From Variovorax paradoxus (GTDB taxonomy: Bacteria > Pseudomonadota > Gammaproteobacteria > Burkholderiales > Burkholderiaceae_C), in contig NZ_CP091716.1 of the NCBI RefSeq assembly GCF_022009635.1, positions 1 through 64,000 of the forward strand: DNA of 64,000 bases. Reading direction: 5' to 3'. The position numbers were made by a program, and so were the translations under genes. Positions 40,030 to 48,782 of the stretch are shown here, in pieces (positions within the stretch are counted from its first letter, which is position 1; every line of letters starts with the position of its first letter). Below the pieces are notes generated by a model. The model saw only the letters and a list, made by a program, of their open reading frames with translations, made no database searches and was not told the origin of the DNA.

Positions 40030-42996
40030 ATGCCCCGCCGTTCGATCCTCTCCGCCGCCGAGCGCGAAAGCCTGCTGGCGTTGCCGGACACCAAGGATGA
40101 GTTGATCCGTCACTACACGTTCAGCGAAAGCGACCTCTCCATCATCCGGCAGCGGCGCGGCCCGGCCAATCGGCTGGGCTTCGCGGTGCAGCTTTGCTAC
40201 CTACGCTTTCCGGGCGTCATACTGGGCGTTGATGAACCGCCGTTCCCGCCCTTGCTGAAACTGGTCGCCGACCAGCTCAAGGTCAGCATCGAAAGCTGGG
40301 GCAAGTACGGACAGCGGGAGCAGACCCGGCGTGAGCACCTGATCGAGCTGCAAACCGTCTTCGGTTTCCGGCCCTTCACCATGAGCCACTACCGGCAGGC
40401 CGTCCACACGCTGACCGAGCTGGCCATGCAAACCGACAAGGGCATTGTGCTGGCAAGCGCCTTCATCGAGCACCTGCGGCGGCAGTCGGTCATTCTGCCT
40501 GCTCTCAACGCCGTCGAGCGGGCGAGCGCCGAGGCGATCACCCGCGCCAACCGGCGCATCTACGACGCCTTGGCCGAACCGCTATCGGACATGCATCGCC
40601 GTCGCCTCGACGATCTGCTCAAGCGCCGCGACAACGGCAAGACGACCTGGCTGGCCTGGCTGCGGCAATCCCCGGTCAAACCGAACTCGCGGCACATGCT
40701 GGAACACATCGAACGCCTCAAGGCGTGGCAGGCGCTCGACCTGCCCTCCGGCATCGAGCGGTCGGTGCACCAGAACCGGCTGCTCAAGATCGCCCGCGAG
40801 GGTGGCCAGATGACGCCAGCCGACCTGGCCAAGTTCGAGCCGCAGCGCCGCTACGCGACTCTGGTTGCGCTCACCATCGAAGGCATGGCGACCGTCACTG
40901 ACGAAATCATCGACCTGCACGACCGCATTCTGGGCAAACTGTTCAACGCCGCCAAGAACAAACATCAGCAGCAGTTCCAGGCATCCGGCAAGGCGATCAA
41001 TGCCAAGGTGCGGCTATTCGGACGCATCGGCCAGGCGCTGATCGAGGCCAAGCAAGCCGGCCGCGATCCGTTCGCCGCCATCGAAGCCGTCATGTCCTGG
41101 GATGCCTTCGCCGAGAGCGTCACCGAGGCGCAGAAACTCGCGCAGCCCGAGGACTTCGATTTCCTGCACCGCATCGGCGAGAGCTATGCCACGCTGCGCC
41201 GCTACGCGCCGGAATTCCTCGCCGTGCTCAAGCTGCGGGCCGCGCCCGCCGCCAAGGACGTGCTCGACGCTATCGAAGTGCTGCGCAACATGAACAGCGA
41301 CAACGCCCGCAAGGTGCCCGCCGATGCGCCAACCGATTTCATCAAGCCGCGCTGGCAAAAGCTGGTGATGACCGACGCCGGAATCGACCGGCGTTACTAC
41401 GAACTGTGCGCGCTGTCGGAGATGAAGAACGCACTGCGCTCCGGCGACATCTGGGTGCAAGGCTCCCGCCAGTTCAAGGATTTCGAGGACTACCTGGTGC
41501 CGCCAGCGAAATTTGCCAGCCTCAAGCAGGCCAGCGAATTGCCGCTGGCTGTGGCCACCGATTGCGACCAGTACCTGCATGAACGGCTGACGCTGCTGGA
41601 AACGCAGCTCACCACCGTAAACCGCATGGCGCTGGCCAACGAGTTGCCGGATGCCATCATCACCGAATCGGGACTGAAGATCACGCCACTCGACGCGGCG
41701 GTGCCCGACACCGCGCAGGCCCTGATCGACCAGACCGCAATGGCCCTGCCGCACGTCAAGATCACCGAATTGCTGCTGGAGGTGGACGAATGGACGGGCT
41801 TCACCCGGCACTTCGCGCATCTGAAATCGGGCGACCTGGCCAAGGACAAGAACCTGCTGCTGACCACGATCCTCGCCGACGCGATCAACCTGGGCCTGAC
41901 CAAGATGGCAGAGTCCTGCCCCGGCACAACCTACGCCAAGCTGGCCTGGCTGCAAGCCTGGCACATCCGCGACGAAACCTACGGGGCGGCGCTGGCCGAG
42001 CTGGTCAACGCGCAGTTCCGGCATCCCTTCGCCGAGCACTGGGGCGACGGCACCACGTCGTCATCGGACGGCCAGAACTTCCGCACCGGCAGCAAGGCCG
42101 AGAGTACCGGCCACATCAACCCAAAATACGGCAGCAGCCCAGGGCGGACGTTCTACACCCACATCTCCGACCAGTACGCGCCGTTCCACACCAAGGTGGT
42201 GAATGTCGGCGTGCGCGACTCGACCTACGTGCTCGACGGCCTGCTGTACCACGAATCCGACCTGCGCATCGAGGAGCACTACACCGACACGGCGGGCTTC
42301 ACCGATCACGTCTTCGCGCTGATGCACCTGCTGGGCTTCCGCTTCGCGCCGCGCATCCGTGACCTGGGCGACACCAAGCTCTACATTCCAAAGGGCGATG
42401 CCGCCTACGAGACATTGAAACCGATGATCGGCGGCACGCTCAACATCAAGCACGTCCGCGCCCATTGGGATGAAATCCTGCGGCTGGCCACGTCGATCAA
42501 ACAAGGCACGGTGACGGCCTCGCTGATGCTGCGCAAGCTCGGCAGCTATCCGCGCCAGAATGGTCTGGCCGTCGCCCTGCGCGAGTTGGGCCGCATCGAG
42601 CGCACGCTGTTCATCCTAGACTGGTTGCAAAGCGTCGAGCTGCGCCGCCGTGTGCATGCCGGACTGAACAAGGGCGAGGCCCGCAACGCGCTGGCCCGTG
42701 CCGTGTTCTTCAACCGCCTGGGCGAAATCCGCGACCGCAGTTTCGAGCAGCAACGCTACCGGGCCAGCGGCCTCAACCTGGTGACGGCAGCCATCGTGCT
42801 GTGGAACACGGTTTATCTGGAACGGGCCGCGAACGCCTTGCGTGGCCACGGTCAAGCCGTCGATGACGGCCTGTTGCAGTACCTGTCGCCGCTCGGCTGG
42901 GAGCACATCAACCTGACCGGCGATTACCTCTGGCGCAGCAGCGCCAAGATCGGCGCGGGCAAGTTCAGGCCGCTACGGCCGCTGCAACCGGCTTAG
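40030..42996 (+). CDS. tnpA: Tn3-family transposase TnpA, Tn21 subfamily
   Basis: The ATG at 40030 follows an AAGGAA ribosome site and gives 988 residues, exactly the size of Tn21-subfamily TnpA. It reads [40 protein letters not shown] and, in the catalytic half, [40 protein letters not shown] and [20 protein letters not shown]. The C-terminus is [19 protein letters not shown] ([17 protein letters not shown]). Its stop lies inside the terminal repeat at 42,992. No Tn21-type tnpR or left-hand repeat precedes it; only 62 bases separate it from the Tn402-type end. Confidence 0.95.
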   Translation: MPRRSILSAAERESLLALPDTKDELIRHYTFSESDLSIIRQRRGPANRLGFAVQLCYLRFPGVILGVDEPPFPPLLKLVADQLKVSIESWGKYGQREQTRREHLIELQTVFGFRPFTMSHYRQAVHTLTELAMQTDKGIVLASAFIEHLRRQSVILPALNAVERASAEAITRANRRIYDALAEPLSDMHRRRLDDLLKRRDNGKTTWLAWLRQSPVKPNSRHMLEHIERLKAWQALDLPSGIERSVHQNRLLKIAREGGQMTPADLAKFEPQRRYATLVALTIEGMATVTDEIIDLHDRILGKLFNAAKNKHQQQFQASGKAINAKVRLFGRIGQALIEAKQAGRDPFAAIEAVMSWDAFAESVTEAQKLAQPEDFDFLHRIGESYATLRRYAPEFLAVLKLRAAPAAKDVLDAIEVLRNMNSDNARKVPADAPTDFIKPRWQKLVMTDAGIDRRYYELCALSEMKNALRSGDIWVQGSRQFKDFEDYLVPPAKFASLKQASELPLAVATDCDQYLHERLTLLETQLTTVNRMALANELPDAIITESGLKITPLDAAVPDTAQALIDQTAMALPHVKITELLLEVDEWTGFTRHFAHLKSGDLAKDKNLLLTTILADAINLGLTKMAESCPGTTYAKLAWLQAWHIRDETYGAALAELVNAQFRHPFAEHWGDGTTSSSDGQNFRTGSKAESTGHINPKYGSSPGRTFYTHISDQYAPFHTKVVNVGVRDSTYVLDGLLYHESDLRIEEHYTDTAGFTDHVFALMHLLGFRFAPRIRDLGDTKLYIPKGDAAYETLKPMIGGTLNIKHVRAHWDEILRLATSIKQGTVTASLMLRKLGSYPRQNGLAVALRELGRIERTLFILDWLQSVELRRRVHAGLNKGEARNALARAVFFNRLGEIRDRSFEQQRYRASGLNLVTAAIVLWNTVYLERAANALRGHGQAVDDGLLQYLSPLGWEHINLTGDYLWRSSAKIGAGKFRPLRPLQPA

Positions 42997-43029
42997 CGTG
43001 CTTTATTTTCCGTTTTCTGAGACGACCCC
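42992..43029. repeat. Tn21-type 38-bp terminal inverted repeat
   Basis: On the reverse strand it begins GGGGTCGTCTCAGAAAACGG and continues to the CTTAG/CTAAG end, matching the Tn21 right terminal repeat. It contains the tnpA stop codon, as in Tn21-like elements. It marks the tnpA-side end of that transposon. The five bases outside are TCTAT; the partner end is not in the window. Confidence 0.9.
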
Positions 43030-43065
43030 TCTATTGAACGAACAGTATCAGGAGTCCGCTGCACG

Positions 43066-43269
43066 AATGATGACCTCAAGCCGGTTCTGGTCGCGCTGGC
43101 GACCGATCAGCCCCTGGATGTGCGATACCGCGACCACGATCTTTCCGGCGATTGGGCGGGCTACCGCGAATGCCACATCAAGCCCGACCTGCTGCTGATC
43201 TACCGCAAGTCCGACGCCGACACCCTGCGACTGGCGCGGCTTGGCTCCCATAGCGAGCTGTTCGGCTGA
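43066..43269 (+). pseudogene. YafQ/RelE-type toxin gene, 5'-truncated
   Basis: The reading frame is open with the C-terminal two thirds of a RelE-superfamily toxin: NDDLKPVLVALATDQPLDVR, YRDHDLSGDWAGYRECHIKP and LLLIYRKSDADTLRLARLGS, with the terminal HSELFG resembling YafQ. No start codon fits, and the N-terminal 20-25 residues and the antitoxin gene are missing. The break lies close to 43,063, 34 bases beyond the Tn21-type end, so the gene was cut when that element inserted or by later deletion. Confidence 0.75.
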
Positions 43270-43274
43270 TGCCA

Positions 43275-43390
43275 GTCGCCTTGTCCGCCAAACGATCATT
43301 AGGCGGCCAAACCGGACGCCTGTCCGAAAACATCTTGCGCAACGGGATGACGGACAATAAGATAGGCGGACGGTATAACGGACAAATGGG
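43275..43390. promoter_or_regulatory. Candidate res site of the second resolvase
   Basis: Several inverted half-sites lie here: TGTCCG at 43,282 and 43,321, and CGGACA at 43,351 and 43,379. The pair 43,321-43,356 forms a 36-base subsite with TGTCCG/CGGACA ends. Position directly upstream of a serine resolvase gene fits a res region. Half-sites are seen; function is inferred. Confidence 0.6.
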
Positions 43391-43395
43391 CGGAA

Positions 43396-43971
43396 ATGGC
43401 ACTCATCGGCTATGCGCGGGTATCGACGGCGGAACAGGACACCGCCTTGCAGACGGATGCGCTGCGCAATGCAGGCTGCGAACGGGTTTTCGAGGACACG
43501 GCATCCGGGGCCAAGGCAGACCGGCCCGGCTTGGCCGATGCGCTGGCTTATCTGCGCGATGGCGATGTGCTGGTCGTCTGGCGGCTGGATCGGCTTGGCC
43601 GCTCCCTGCCGCACCTGATTGAGACGGTCGGCAAGCTGGAAGCACGGGGCGTCGGCTTCCGCTCGTTGACTGAAAACATCGACACCACCACGCCGGGCGG
43701 ACGGCTCATCTTCCATGTGTTCGGTGCGCTGGGCCAGTTCGAGCGCGACCTGATCCGCGAGCGCACCAAGGCCGGGTTGACCGCTGCCGCCGCACGCGGG
43801 CGCAAAGGCGGACGCAAGCCGGTTGTCACTGCCGACAAGTTGCAACGAGCGCGGGAGCTTGTCGCCAACGGCTTGAATGTCCGCGAGGCCGCCGCACGCC
43901 TCAAGGTAGGAAAAACCGCTCTCTACGCTGCCTTGCAGGCGGCCAGTTCTGGCAGTGCAGCCGACTCCTGA
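43396..43971 (+). CDS. tnpR: Serine resolvase (TnpR-like)
   Basis: This intact 191-residue resolvase reads MALIGYARVSTAEQDTALQT with the catalytic serine, then VWRLDRLGRSLPHLIETVGK and FGALGQFERDLIRERTKAGL. The C-terminal helix-turn-helix is GLNVREAAARLKVGKTALYA. It differs clearly from TniR at 35,346, so it belongs to another transposon. It lies beside its own res and the toxin fragment. The gene ends 6 bases before a Tn402-type terminal repeat. Confidence 0.92.
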   Translation: MALIGYARVSTAEQDTALQTDALRNAGCERVFEDTASGAKADRPGLADALAYLRDGDVLVVWRLDRLGRSLPHLIETVGKLEARGVGFRSLTENIDTTTPGGRLIFHVFGALGQFERDLIRERTKAGLTAAAARGRKGGRKPVVTADKLQRARELVANGLNVREAAARLKVGKTALYAALQAASSGSAADS

Positions 43972-43977
43972 TATTTC

Positions 43978-44002
43978 GTGCAGTCGCCTTCTGAAAACGA
44001 CA
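43978..44002. repeat. Second Tn402-type 25-bp terminal repeat at the plasmid junction
   Basis: Read outward on the reverse strand it starts TGTCGTTTTCAGAAGGCGAC, two mismatches from the repeat at 39,943 in the first 20 bases and in the same orientation. The upstream motif GACTCCTGATAT is shared in part with the sequence inside the first end. It marks the exact boundary between transposon DNA and the IncP-1 backbone hairpin region. Confidence 0.82.
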
Positions 44003-44123
44003 AGCATCGTCAGAAATGGCGATGCTGTCAAGGGAAGCCGGCCGGGCCTGCATCGTCAGAGCCGACGATGCGAAGCTGCTGGAGCGACCTGCAGCACCGC
44101 CAGGAATGGCGATGCCGGATCGC
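44003..44123. repeat. IncP-1 backbone hairpin repeats downstream of upf30.5
   Basis: Two stem-loops are visible: GCATCG/CGATGC at 44,004-44,025 and the perfect GCATCGTC/GACGATGC at 44,050-44,071. A related GCACCGCCAGGAATGGCGAT motif follows. Similar elements occur after trfA at 59,945. They sit where transposons are inserted in the plasmid and may act as terminators or recombination sites. No gene is seen here. Confidence 0.6.
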
Positions 44124-44555
44124 TCAGTAGGTGGGGATGTAGACCACCTCAATGTCCACGCGCTGGTTCTCGCGCCGGCCCTCGGCCGTCGAGTTGTCTG
44201 CCACGAAATCGGCGGCCGATGCGAAGTTCACCATGATCTTGAGCGGCGAGACGCCGCGCGCCACCAAGTACGACCTGGCCGAGAGCGCACGGCGTAGTGC
44301 AAGGGCCTCATCGGCCGCGCTGGGCCGTAGTGTGCTGGTGCGCCCGCTGATGTAGATGATCGCCGCATTCCTAGCGTCGGCCAGCAGCTCCAGGGCCTCT
44401 GGCGTCGGCTGGAATGTCGCGCTGCTGTCGGGGAAGGACACCGATACGCCGGACTTGATCGGCGTGCCGAAGTTGCCGGCGTCGCCGGCGGCCAGTGCGC
44501 TTTGCGCGCTGACCAGGAACGCCAGAGAGAGGGCCAGAAGAACGGGTTTTCGCAT
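44124..44555 (-). CDS. upf30.5: Upf30.5, OmpA-like outer-membrane/periplasmic protein
   Basis: With the ATG at 44555 it has 143 residues: signal peptide MRKPVLLALSLAFLVSAQSA, then an OmpA-like peptidoglycan-associated fold with ISGRTSTLRPSAADEALALR, SYLVARGVSPLKIMV and ENQRVDIEVVYIP. This is the IncP-1 backbone gene upf30.5, located after trbP in RK2 and R751. Its function is unknown. It is the last backbone gene before the accessory insertions. Confidence 0.85.
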   Translation of the reverse strand: MRKPVLLALSLAFLVSAQSALAAGDAGNFGTPIKSGVSVSFPDSSATFQPTPEALELLADARNAAIIYISGRTSTLRPSAADEALALRRALSARSYLVARGVSPLKIMVNFASAADFVADNSTAEGRRENQRVDIEVVYIPTY

Positions 44556-44570
44556 GGGGCAGGACTCCAA

Positions 44571-45269
44571 TCAGAAGAACAGGTAGCCGGCCTTGCTCAT
44601 GGGGATGCGGATCAACCAGAGCGAGGCCAGGTGCAGCGGGTAATAGGCGTAGAAGGCCCAGCGCAGGCGCGGCACGCGCACATCCACCCGCGAGGCCAGG
44701 AAGAGCACCGGCAGGGCTGCCAAGGCCCACAGGTTGCGATTGACGAACCACAGGGCCGCGCAGGCCAGCACCGCGACCGCCGCGGCGGCCCAGCTCGGCC
44801 GGCGCGTGTACGACCACACCGCCAGGCCGAAAGCCACGGCCGGCCACCAATATTCGACCGAGCTGCCGCCGACCAGGAACACCACGCCGGCGGCCGCCAG
44901 GTGCAGCTTGCCGCCACGTTCGACCAGGTAAGCCGTGGCCGTGACGACCAGCAGCGTGAACATCACGTTGAGCGGCCACCAACCGGCGTACAGGCCGCCG
45001 AGGGCCACGAAGGGCACGGAGGCCAGCGCGCCGAACATCGCCAGGCGCGACATGGTGCGGCCGTACACGCCGCGTTCGAGCGTGCCCGGCCGGGCCAGGT
45101 TGTAGGCCAGGACGAACACGAAAAGGGGGAGCGCCACGCGGCCGGCCTCGAACAGCACCGGCAGCGTCGCGTTGAACAGGTACTTGTTGACGTGATCGCC
45201 GGTCATGAGAACCAGTGCGAGCCACTTCAACGCTTCGACGGTTCCATCAGGAATCCGCAGGGCCTTCAT
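44571..45269 (-). CDS. trbP: TrbP, TraX-like pilin acetylase/membrane protein
   Basis: From the ATG at 45269 the protein has 232 residues with many hydrophobic segments: VEALKWLALVLMTGDHVNKY, LFVFVLAYNLARPG and FYAYYPLHLASLWLIRIPMS. This TraX-type family protein corresponds to TrbP of IncP-1 plasmids. It is not essential for mating. It overlaps the trbO stop by one base, at the distal end of the trb operon. Confidence 0.9.
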   Translation of the reverse strand: MKALRIPDGTVEALKWLALVLMTGDHVNKYLFNATLPVLFEAGRVALPLFVFVLAYNLARPGTLERGVYGRTMSRLAMFGALASVPFVALGGLYAGWWPLNVMFTLLVVTATAYLVERGGKLHLAAAGVVFLVGGSSVEYWWPAVAFGLAVWSYTRRPSWAAAAVAVLACAALWFVNRNLWALAALPVLFLASRVDVRVPRLRWAFYAYYPLHLASLWLIRIPMSKAGYLFF

Positions 45270-45535
45270 CAGCGCCGGCCCCCGCGAATCGCGTAGGCGC
45301 GCAGCACCAGGAAGATGATGTAGAGCGCTGGCAGTGAGAGCACGAAGGCGATGGGCTTGCCGATCCACGCCGGCAGCGCCCACAGCAGAAGGCCCAAGGC
45401 GAAGATCGGGCCGAGGCCCAGCAGAAGCAAATCGAGCTGGTTCTTGGCCTGCCCTTCCGCCCACTTGCAATAGGCTTGAAGCAACCGGCCGACGCCCAGC
45501 GTGTACCGCATCATGAAGGCGTGGAATTTGTCCAT
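45269..45535 (-). CDS. trbO: TrbO small membrane protein
   Basis: This is an 88-residue protein, the length of TrbO in RK2. It has a charged N-terminus (MDKFHAFMMRYTLGVGRLLQ) and two hydrophobic segments (LLLLGLGPIFALGLLLWALP, IAFVLSLPALYIIFLVLRAY). Its function is unknown and it is dispensable for RP4 transfer. A KorB box begins 2 bases upstream of the ATG. Confidence 0.88.
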   Translation of the reverse strand: MDKFHAFMMRYTLGVGRLLQAYCKWAEGQAKNQLDLLLLGLGPIFALGLLLWALPAWIGKPIAFVLSLPALYIIFLVLRAYAIRGGRR

Positions 45536-45536
45536 G

Positions 45537-45549
45537 TTTAGCCGCTAAA
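45537..45549. promoter_or_regulatory. KorB operator upstream of trbO
   Basis: This is a perfect 13-base palindrome, TTTAGCCGCTAAA, matching the consensus KorB box (TTTAGCSGCTAAA). It lies between trbN and trbO, touching the trbO start. KorB is the ParB-family global repressor of IncP-1 plasmids; distal boxes within trb are known but often do not repress directly. Confidence 0.95.
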
Positions 45550-45563
45550 TCGGAAGAGCCGGC

Positions 45564-46199
45564 CTACTCGGCCGACCCCTCGCGTGAAGTGTTGAAAGAC
45601 ACCGTGCGGGGCACGTAGCCGGCCACCGACACGCTGCGAGCTGCTGCGGCCGCTGGGGCGGCCTGCTGGGGTGCTGGTGCCGGCCTGGCCGCCGGCGTCG
45701 CCCGCTGGGCCACCGTCGCGGGCTGGCTGGGCGTCGAGGGCGTGGCCCCGGCCTTCGTCACGTCAAGCGTGACGAACCGAGCTTCGAGCCAATCGGCCCA
45801 CTTCGACGCCTTGCGCATCAAGTCGGCCCGGTACACCGCGTTGTACTGCGGCGTGCGCGAGTGGTAGTTCGCCGCCTTCGTCCAGAGGTCGCCCTTGTCG
45901 TTGCGGATGTGCATCCGCAGCCGCCAGGCGGCCAGGTCGAACGAGTAGCAGCCGGCAGCCGCCACATCGTTCGCCGTGATGCCGTATCGGGCCAGGTCGC
46001 CCAGGTACGCGGTGTTGAACTGCATCGGGCCAACGTCATGCGTGCCATTCGAGTTGCGCACCCACTGGCCCGGCTTGCCGCCCTCTTTCTCGGCGACGGC
46101 CAACACGATGTTGACCGGCACCTCGTACTTGACGGCGGCCGAGATCGAGCAGACGACGCGCTCCTGGAGCTGCGGCGGCAGATCGGCGAAGAACGGCAT
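45564..46199 (-). CDS. trbN: TrbN, VirB1-like lytic transglycosylase
   Basis: This is a 211-residue protein. The soluble lysozyme-like domain reads ISAAVKYEVPVNIVLAVAEK with the catalytic glutamate in EKEGGKPGQWVRNSNGTHDV, followed by GPMQFNTAYLGDLARYGI. The C-terminal part is rich in Ala/Pro (residues about 160-195). It locally opens peptidoglycan for pilus assembly. No clear signal peptide is visible, as noted for other TrbN proteins. Confidence 0.92.
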   Translation of the reverse strand: MPFFADLPPQLQERVVCSISAAVKYEVPVNIVLAVAEKEGGKPGQWVRNSNGTHDVGPMQFNTAYLGDLARYGITANDVAAAGCYSFDLAAWRLRMHIRNDKGDLWTKAANYHSRTPQYNAVYRADLMRKASKWADWLEARFVTLDVTKAGATPSTPSQPATVAQRATPAARPAPAPQQAAPAAAAARSVSVAGYVPRTVSFNTSREGSAE

Positions 46200-46212
46200 G
46201 CCCTCCCCTCCC

Positions 46213-46800
46213 TCAGTTCAGCCAGGACTGACGGCGGCGCTCTTCGTCCTCGCGCCGGATGCGTTCGTTGTACTCGGCCAAGGCGCGGTCATAGTCGCGC
46301 GCTTCGACCCAATACCCGCCCCGCTCTGGCGTCCCGACATAGCGCGGCAGCGTGCCGCTGCTGGCGAAGTCGGTGTAGGCGTGGCCGGTGTAGGCCCCGC
46401 AGTAGTCAGGCAACTGGTTGCTGATGTACGTGCGCCCATCGTCGTAGCCGCCCGTCCACATCACCAACGTCGAGTTCAGCGACTGCGCGTCGCAACGGCC
46501 AGCGCCGCGCGAGATCGCCGACACGAGCGACTGCATTTCCGGCGTCTGGCTCGCCACCGGGCAAAGCTGGAGGAAGTTCAGGCGGGCGCGGATCGTGTCC
46601 GACAGCTTGCGCTTCGTGATGTTGAAGTACCGCGACAGCGACGGCGTGCATTCGCTCGGGCGCGTGCCCGACGACAGGCACAGGATCGCCTCGCAGGCCA
46701 GGCGCGTGTCGCCGGTCAGCACGTCTTGCGCGCTGGCCGTGCCGGCGGTCGATCCGAGGGCTGCCACGAGGGCGGCCAGGGCAAACAGTTTCTTCTTCAT
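46213..46800 (-). CDS. trbM: TrbM periplasmic conjugation protein
   Basis: A 195-residue protein with signal peptide (MKKKLFALAALVAALGSTAG, cleavage near TASA) and conserved cysteines in RLACEAILCLSSGTRPSECT, FLQLCPVASQT and LPDYCGAYTGHAYTD. It corresponds to TrbM of IncP-1 plasmids, needed for mating-pair formation in RP4 only under some conditions; the biochemical role is unknown. It lies 13 bases from trbN and 17 from trbL. Confidence 0.92.
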   Translation of the reverse strand: MKKKLFALAALVAALGSTAGTASAQDVLTGDTRLACEAILCLSSGTRPSECTPSLSRYFNITKRKLSDTIRARLNFLQLCPVASQTPEMQSLVSAISRGAGRCDAQSLNSTLVMWTGGYDDGRTYISNQLPDYCGAYTGHAYTDFASSGTLPRYVGTPERGGYWVEARDYDRALAEYNERIRREDEERRRQSWLN

Positions 46801-46817
46801 GGTTGGACTCTCCTTGG

Positions 46818-48535
46818 TTACGCAGTTGTGCCGTCGCGGCCTTGCTCGCGGTTGGCGAACGCAGCTACTTCGGACTCGGGATCGGCATCGGCAGGGCCGC
46901 CTGCCAGGCTGTTGTCGCCGAAGCTCGGCGCGGGCTGCTGGTCGGGCACGTCGATGTTCTCGGCCGTGCCGCTTCCTTGCGCCTTGATCGCGGCGGCGAT
47001 CTTTCCGCCAGTGGTGTCGGCGATCCGCTCGGCTGCGGCTTCGCGCAGGCTCGCGGCTTTGGCCTTGGCAACATCGGCGGTTCCCTTCGCCAAGTTCGCG
47101 CCGGCGTCGGCGGCGATGCGGCCGGCCGTGCCGAGGGCCGATGCGGCCGATGCGAGCAAGCCGGGGCCGGTGCTGCCCGGTGCGGCCTGCTGCCCTTGCC
47201 CTGCCCCGCCGGCGGGCTTGGGTTCGTTCTTGGCGGCCTTGTCGGCACTGCTGCCGGTGCTGGCCGTCGAGCTGCTGCCCTGGCCGCCGGCGTCGGCTTT
47301 GCCGCCGCCCTTATCGCCGCCCTTCGAGCTGCCCGAGCTGCTGCCGGTCGAGGGGCTGCCGCCACCCGACGAAGAGCCACCGCCGGAGCTGCCGCTAAAG
47401 CCCGCAGCCTGAGCGAAGGGCGTGCTGCCGGTGCCGGCGTCGCCGCCGCCGCCCGCACCGCCGCCCGAGCTGCCGCCGCCCGAGAAGGCCGACATAACGT
47501 CCGTGCCTGCCGACACGTTCTCATTGGCCTTCGAGAAGGCGGCCATGACGGCAGAGGCACCACCGGCGGCCGAGGCTGCGCCGGCGGCCAGAGCGGCGCC
47601 GCCGGTCGCGGCCGCTGCTGCTGCCATGCCTGCGGCACCCAACGCAGCACCTGCACCGAACTGGCCGATGCCGGCACCGCCCACGCTCGCGCCGGTGATG
47701 ATCCCGGCGATGAGCGGCGGAATCTTGTTGACCAACGCCAAGAGGATGATGACGACGATCAGCATCACGCCCATTTCCTTGAGGCTGATGCCGGCGCTCA
47801 TGCGCGAGTAGTAGTCATCGAGGAAGGTCTTGCCGATGCCCACCAGGAGCACCATTGCGAAGAGCTGCGCGGCCACGCCCAGGACGACCTTGTAGTAGTT
47901 GATCGCCATGTCGGAAGTCCAGCGCGAACCACCGAAGCCGAGGAAGAACACGCCGCCGTAGGCGAGCACCCAGCCCGACGCGAGCAGCAGAAGCATATTC
48001 ACACCGACCAGGGCCAGGATGACCAGGATCGCCACGGCCATGAGGATGCCGGCCATGCTGTCCACCGGCGACCACACCGAGGACTGATCCATCACCTTGT
48101 CGAAGATCGCAAAGCCCACGTCCACGATGCCCGAGGGCGACAGAGCATTGCCCAGGCCCGTCGCGTTGCCGGCGAGCTGCCGCAACGACGCATAGATGGA
48201 CGAGGCGAAGTTAGGGCCGTTGGTTAGCGCCCACCAGAAGAAGCCGGTAAAGATCGTGAAGCGGACGAACTCCGCGAAGAACTCGCCAATGTCGGCCTTG
48301 CGCAAGGCCATCATGCCGAACGTCCAGACCATCGAGATCACAACCAGCGTCCAGAAGAGCCAGGTTGCGGCCGTGGTGATGACACCGGCCCAGCCGCTCG
48401 CGGCGGCCTGGTAGCGATCCAGCACGCTATCGAACACGCCGGCGTTGTCGATGGCCGCGTGGGCATCGACCGCGAAGAACGCCAGCCAGACGAACAGCGG
48501 CAGGGCGAGGGTTTTAGATTGGCTGGCATTCTCAT
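46818..48535 (-). CDS. trbL: TrbL, VirB6-like inner-membrane channel protein (one-base shift near the start as read)
   Basis: The main frame has membrane segments TTAATWLFWTLVVISMVWTF, FFWWALTNGPNFASSIYASL, VNMLLLLASGWVLAYGGVFF and IVVIILLALVNKIPPLIAGI, followed by a long Gly/Ala/Ser-rich C-terminal tail. The signal peptide LALPLFVWLAFFAVDAHAAI is upstream in the same frame, but its ATG (48535, MRMPANLK) is in another frame. One extra A in the A run at 48,512-48,515 would join them. Alternatively a GTG at 48437 starts a shorter product. Repaired length is about 572 residues. It forms part of the inner-membrane mating channel. Confidence 0.88.
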
Positions 48536-48545
48536 CGTCAGCACC

Positions 48546-48773
48546 TCACCATTCGCGTTTCGGGCTGGGCTTGAAATCCCCACCACGACGCAAGCACAGC
48601 GACGAAAAAGCCTGCTGGACGCCCTTGTCCTCGATCTTGGCGATGTTCTCGGGCTTGCAGTTCTCGTCGTTCACTTCCGGCATGGGGGCCGTGGCCGGCT
48701 TGTTGTCGCAGCCGGCGACCAAGGCCGCCACGAGGGCGGCCGAGGCCAAGGACAGAGCCTTGATTGCTTTCAT
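48546..48773 (-). CDS. trbK: TrbK entry-exclusion lipoprotein
   Basis: A 75-residue lipoprotein with signal MKAIKALSLASAALVAALVA and lipobox VAGC; the mature part is short with CKPENIAKIEDKGVQQAFSS. TrbK excludes entry of related IncP plasmids into a cell that already holds one, acting in the recipient inner membrane. It sits between trbJ and trbL as in RK2 and R751. Confidence 0.9.
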   Translation of the reverse strand: MKAIKALSLASAALVAALVAGCDNKPATAPMPEVNDENCKPENIAKIEDKGVQQAFSSLCLRRGGDFKPSPKREW

Positions 48774-48782
48774 GAATCCCCC

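Noticed and set aside
43275..43390. CRISPR-like reading of the repeated TGTCCG/CGGACA motifs
   Set aside because: Half-sites are short, inverted and irregularly spaced next to a resolvase, which fits res; there are no regular spacers or cas genes.
46803..48227. 474-codon forward frame opposite trbL
   Set aside because: It is Gly/Ala/Arg/His-rich shadow of the repetitive trbL tail; trbL is a certain backbone gene on the reverse strand.
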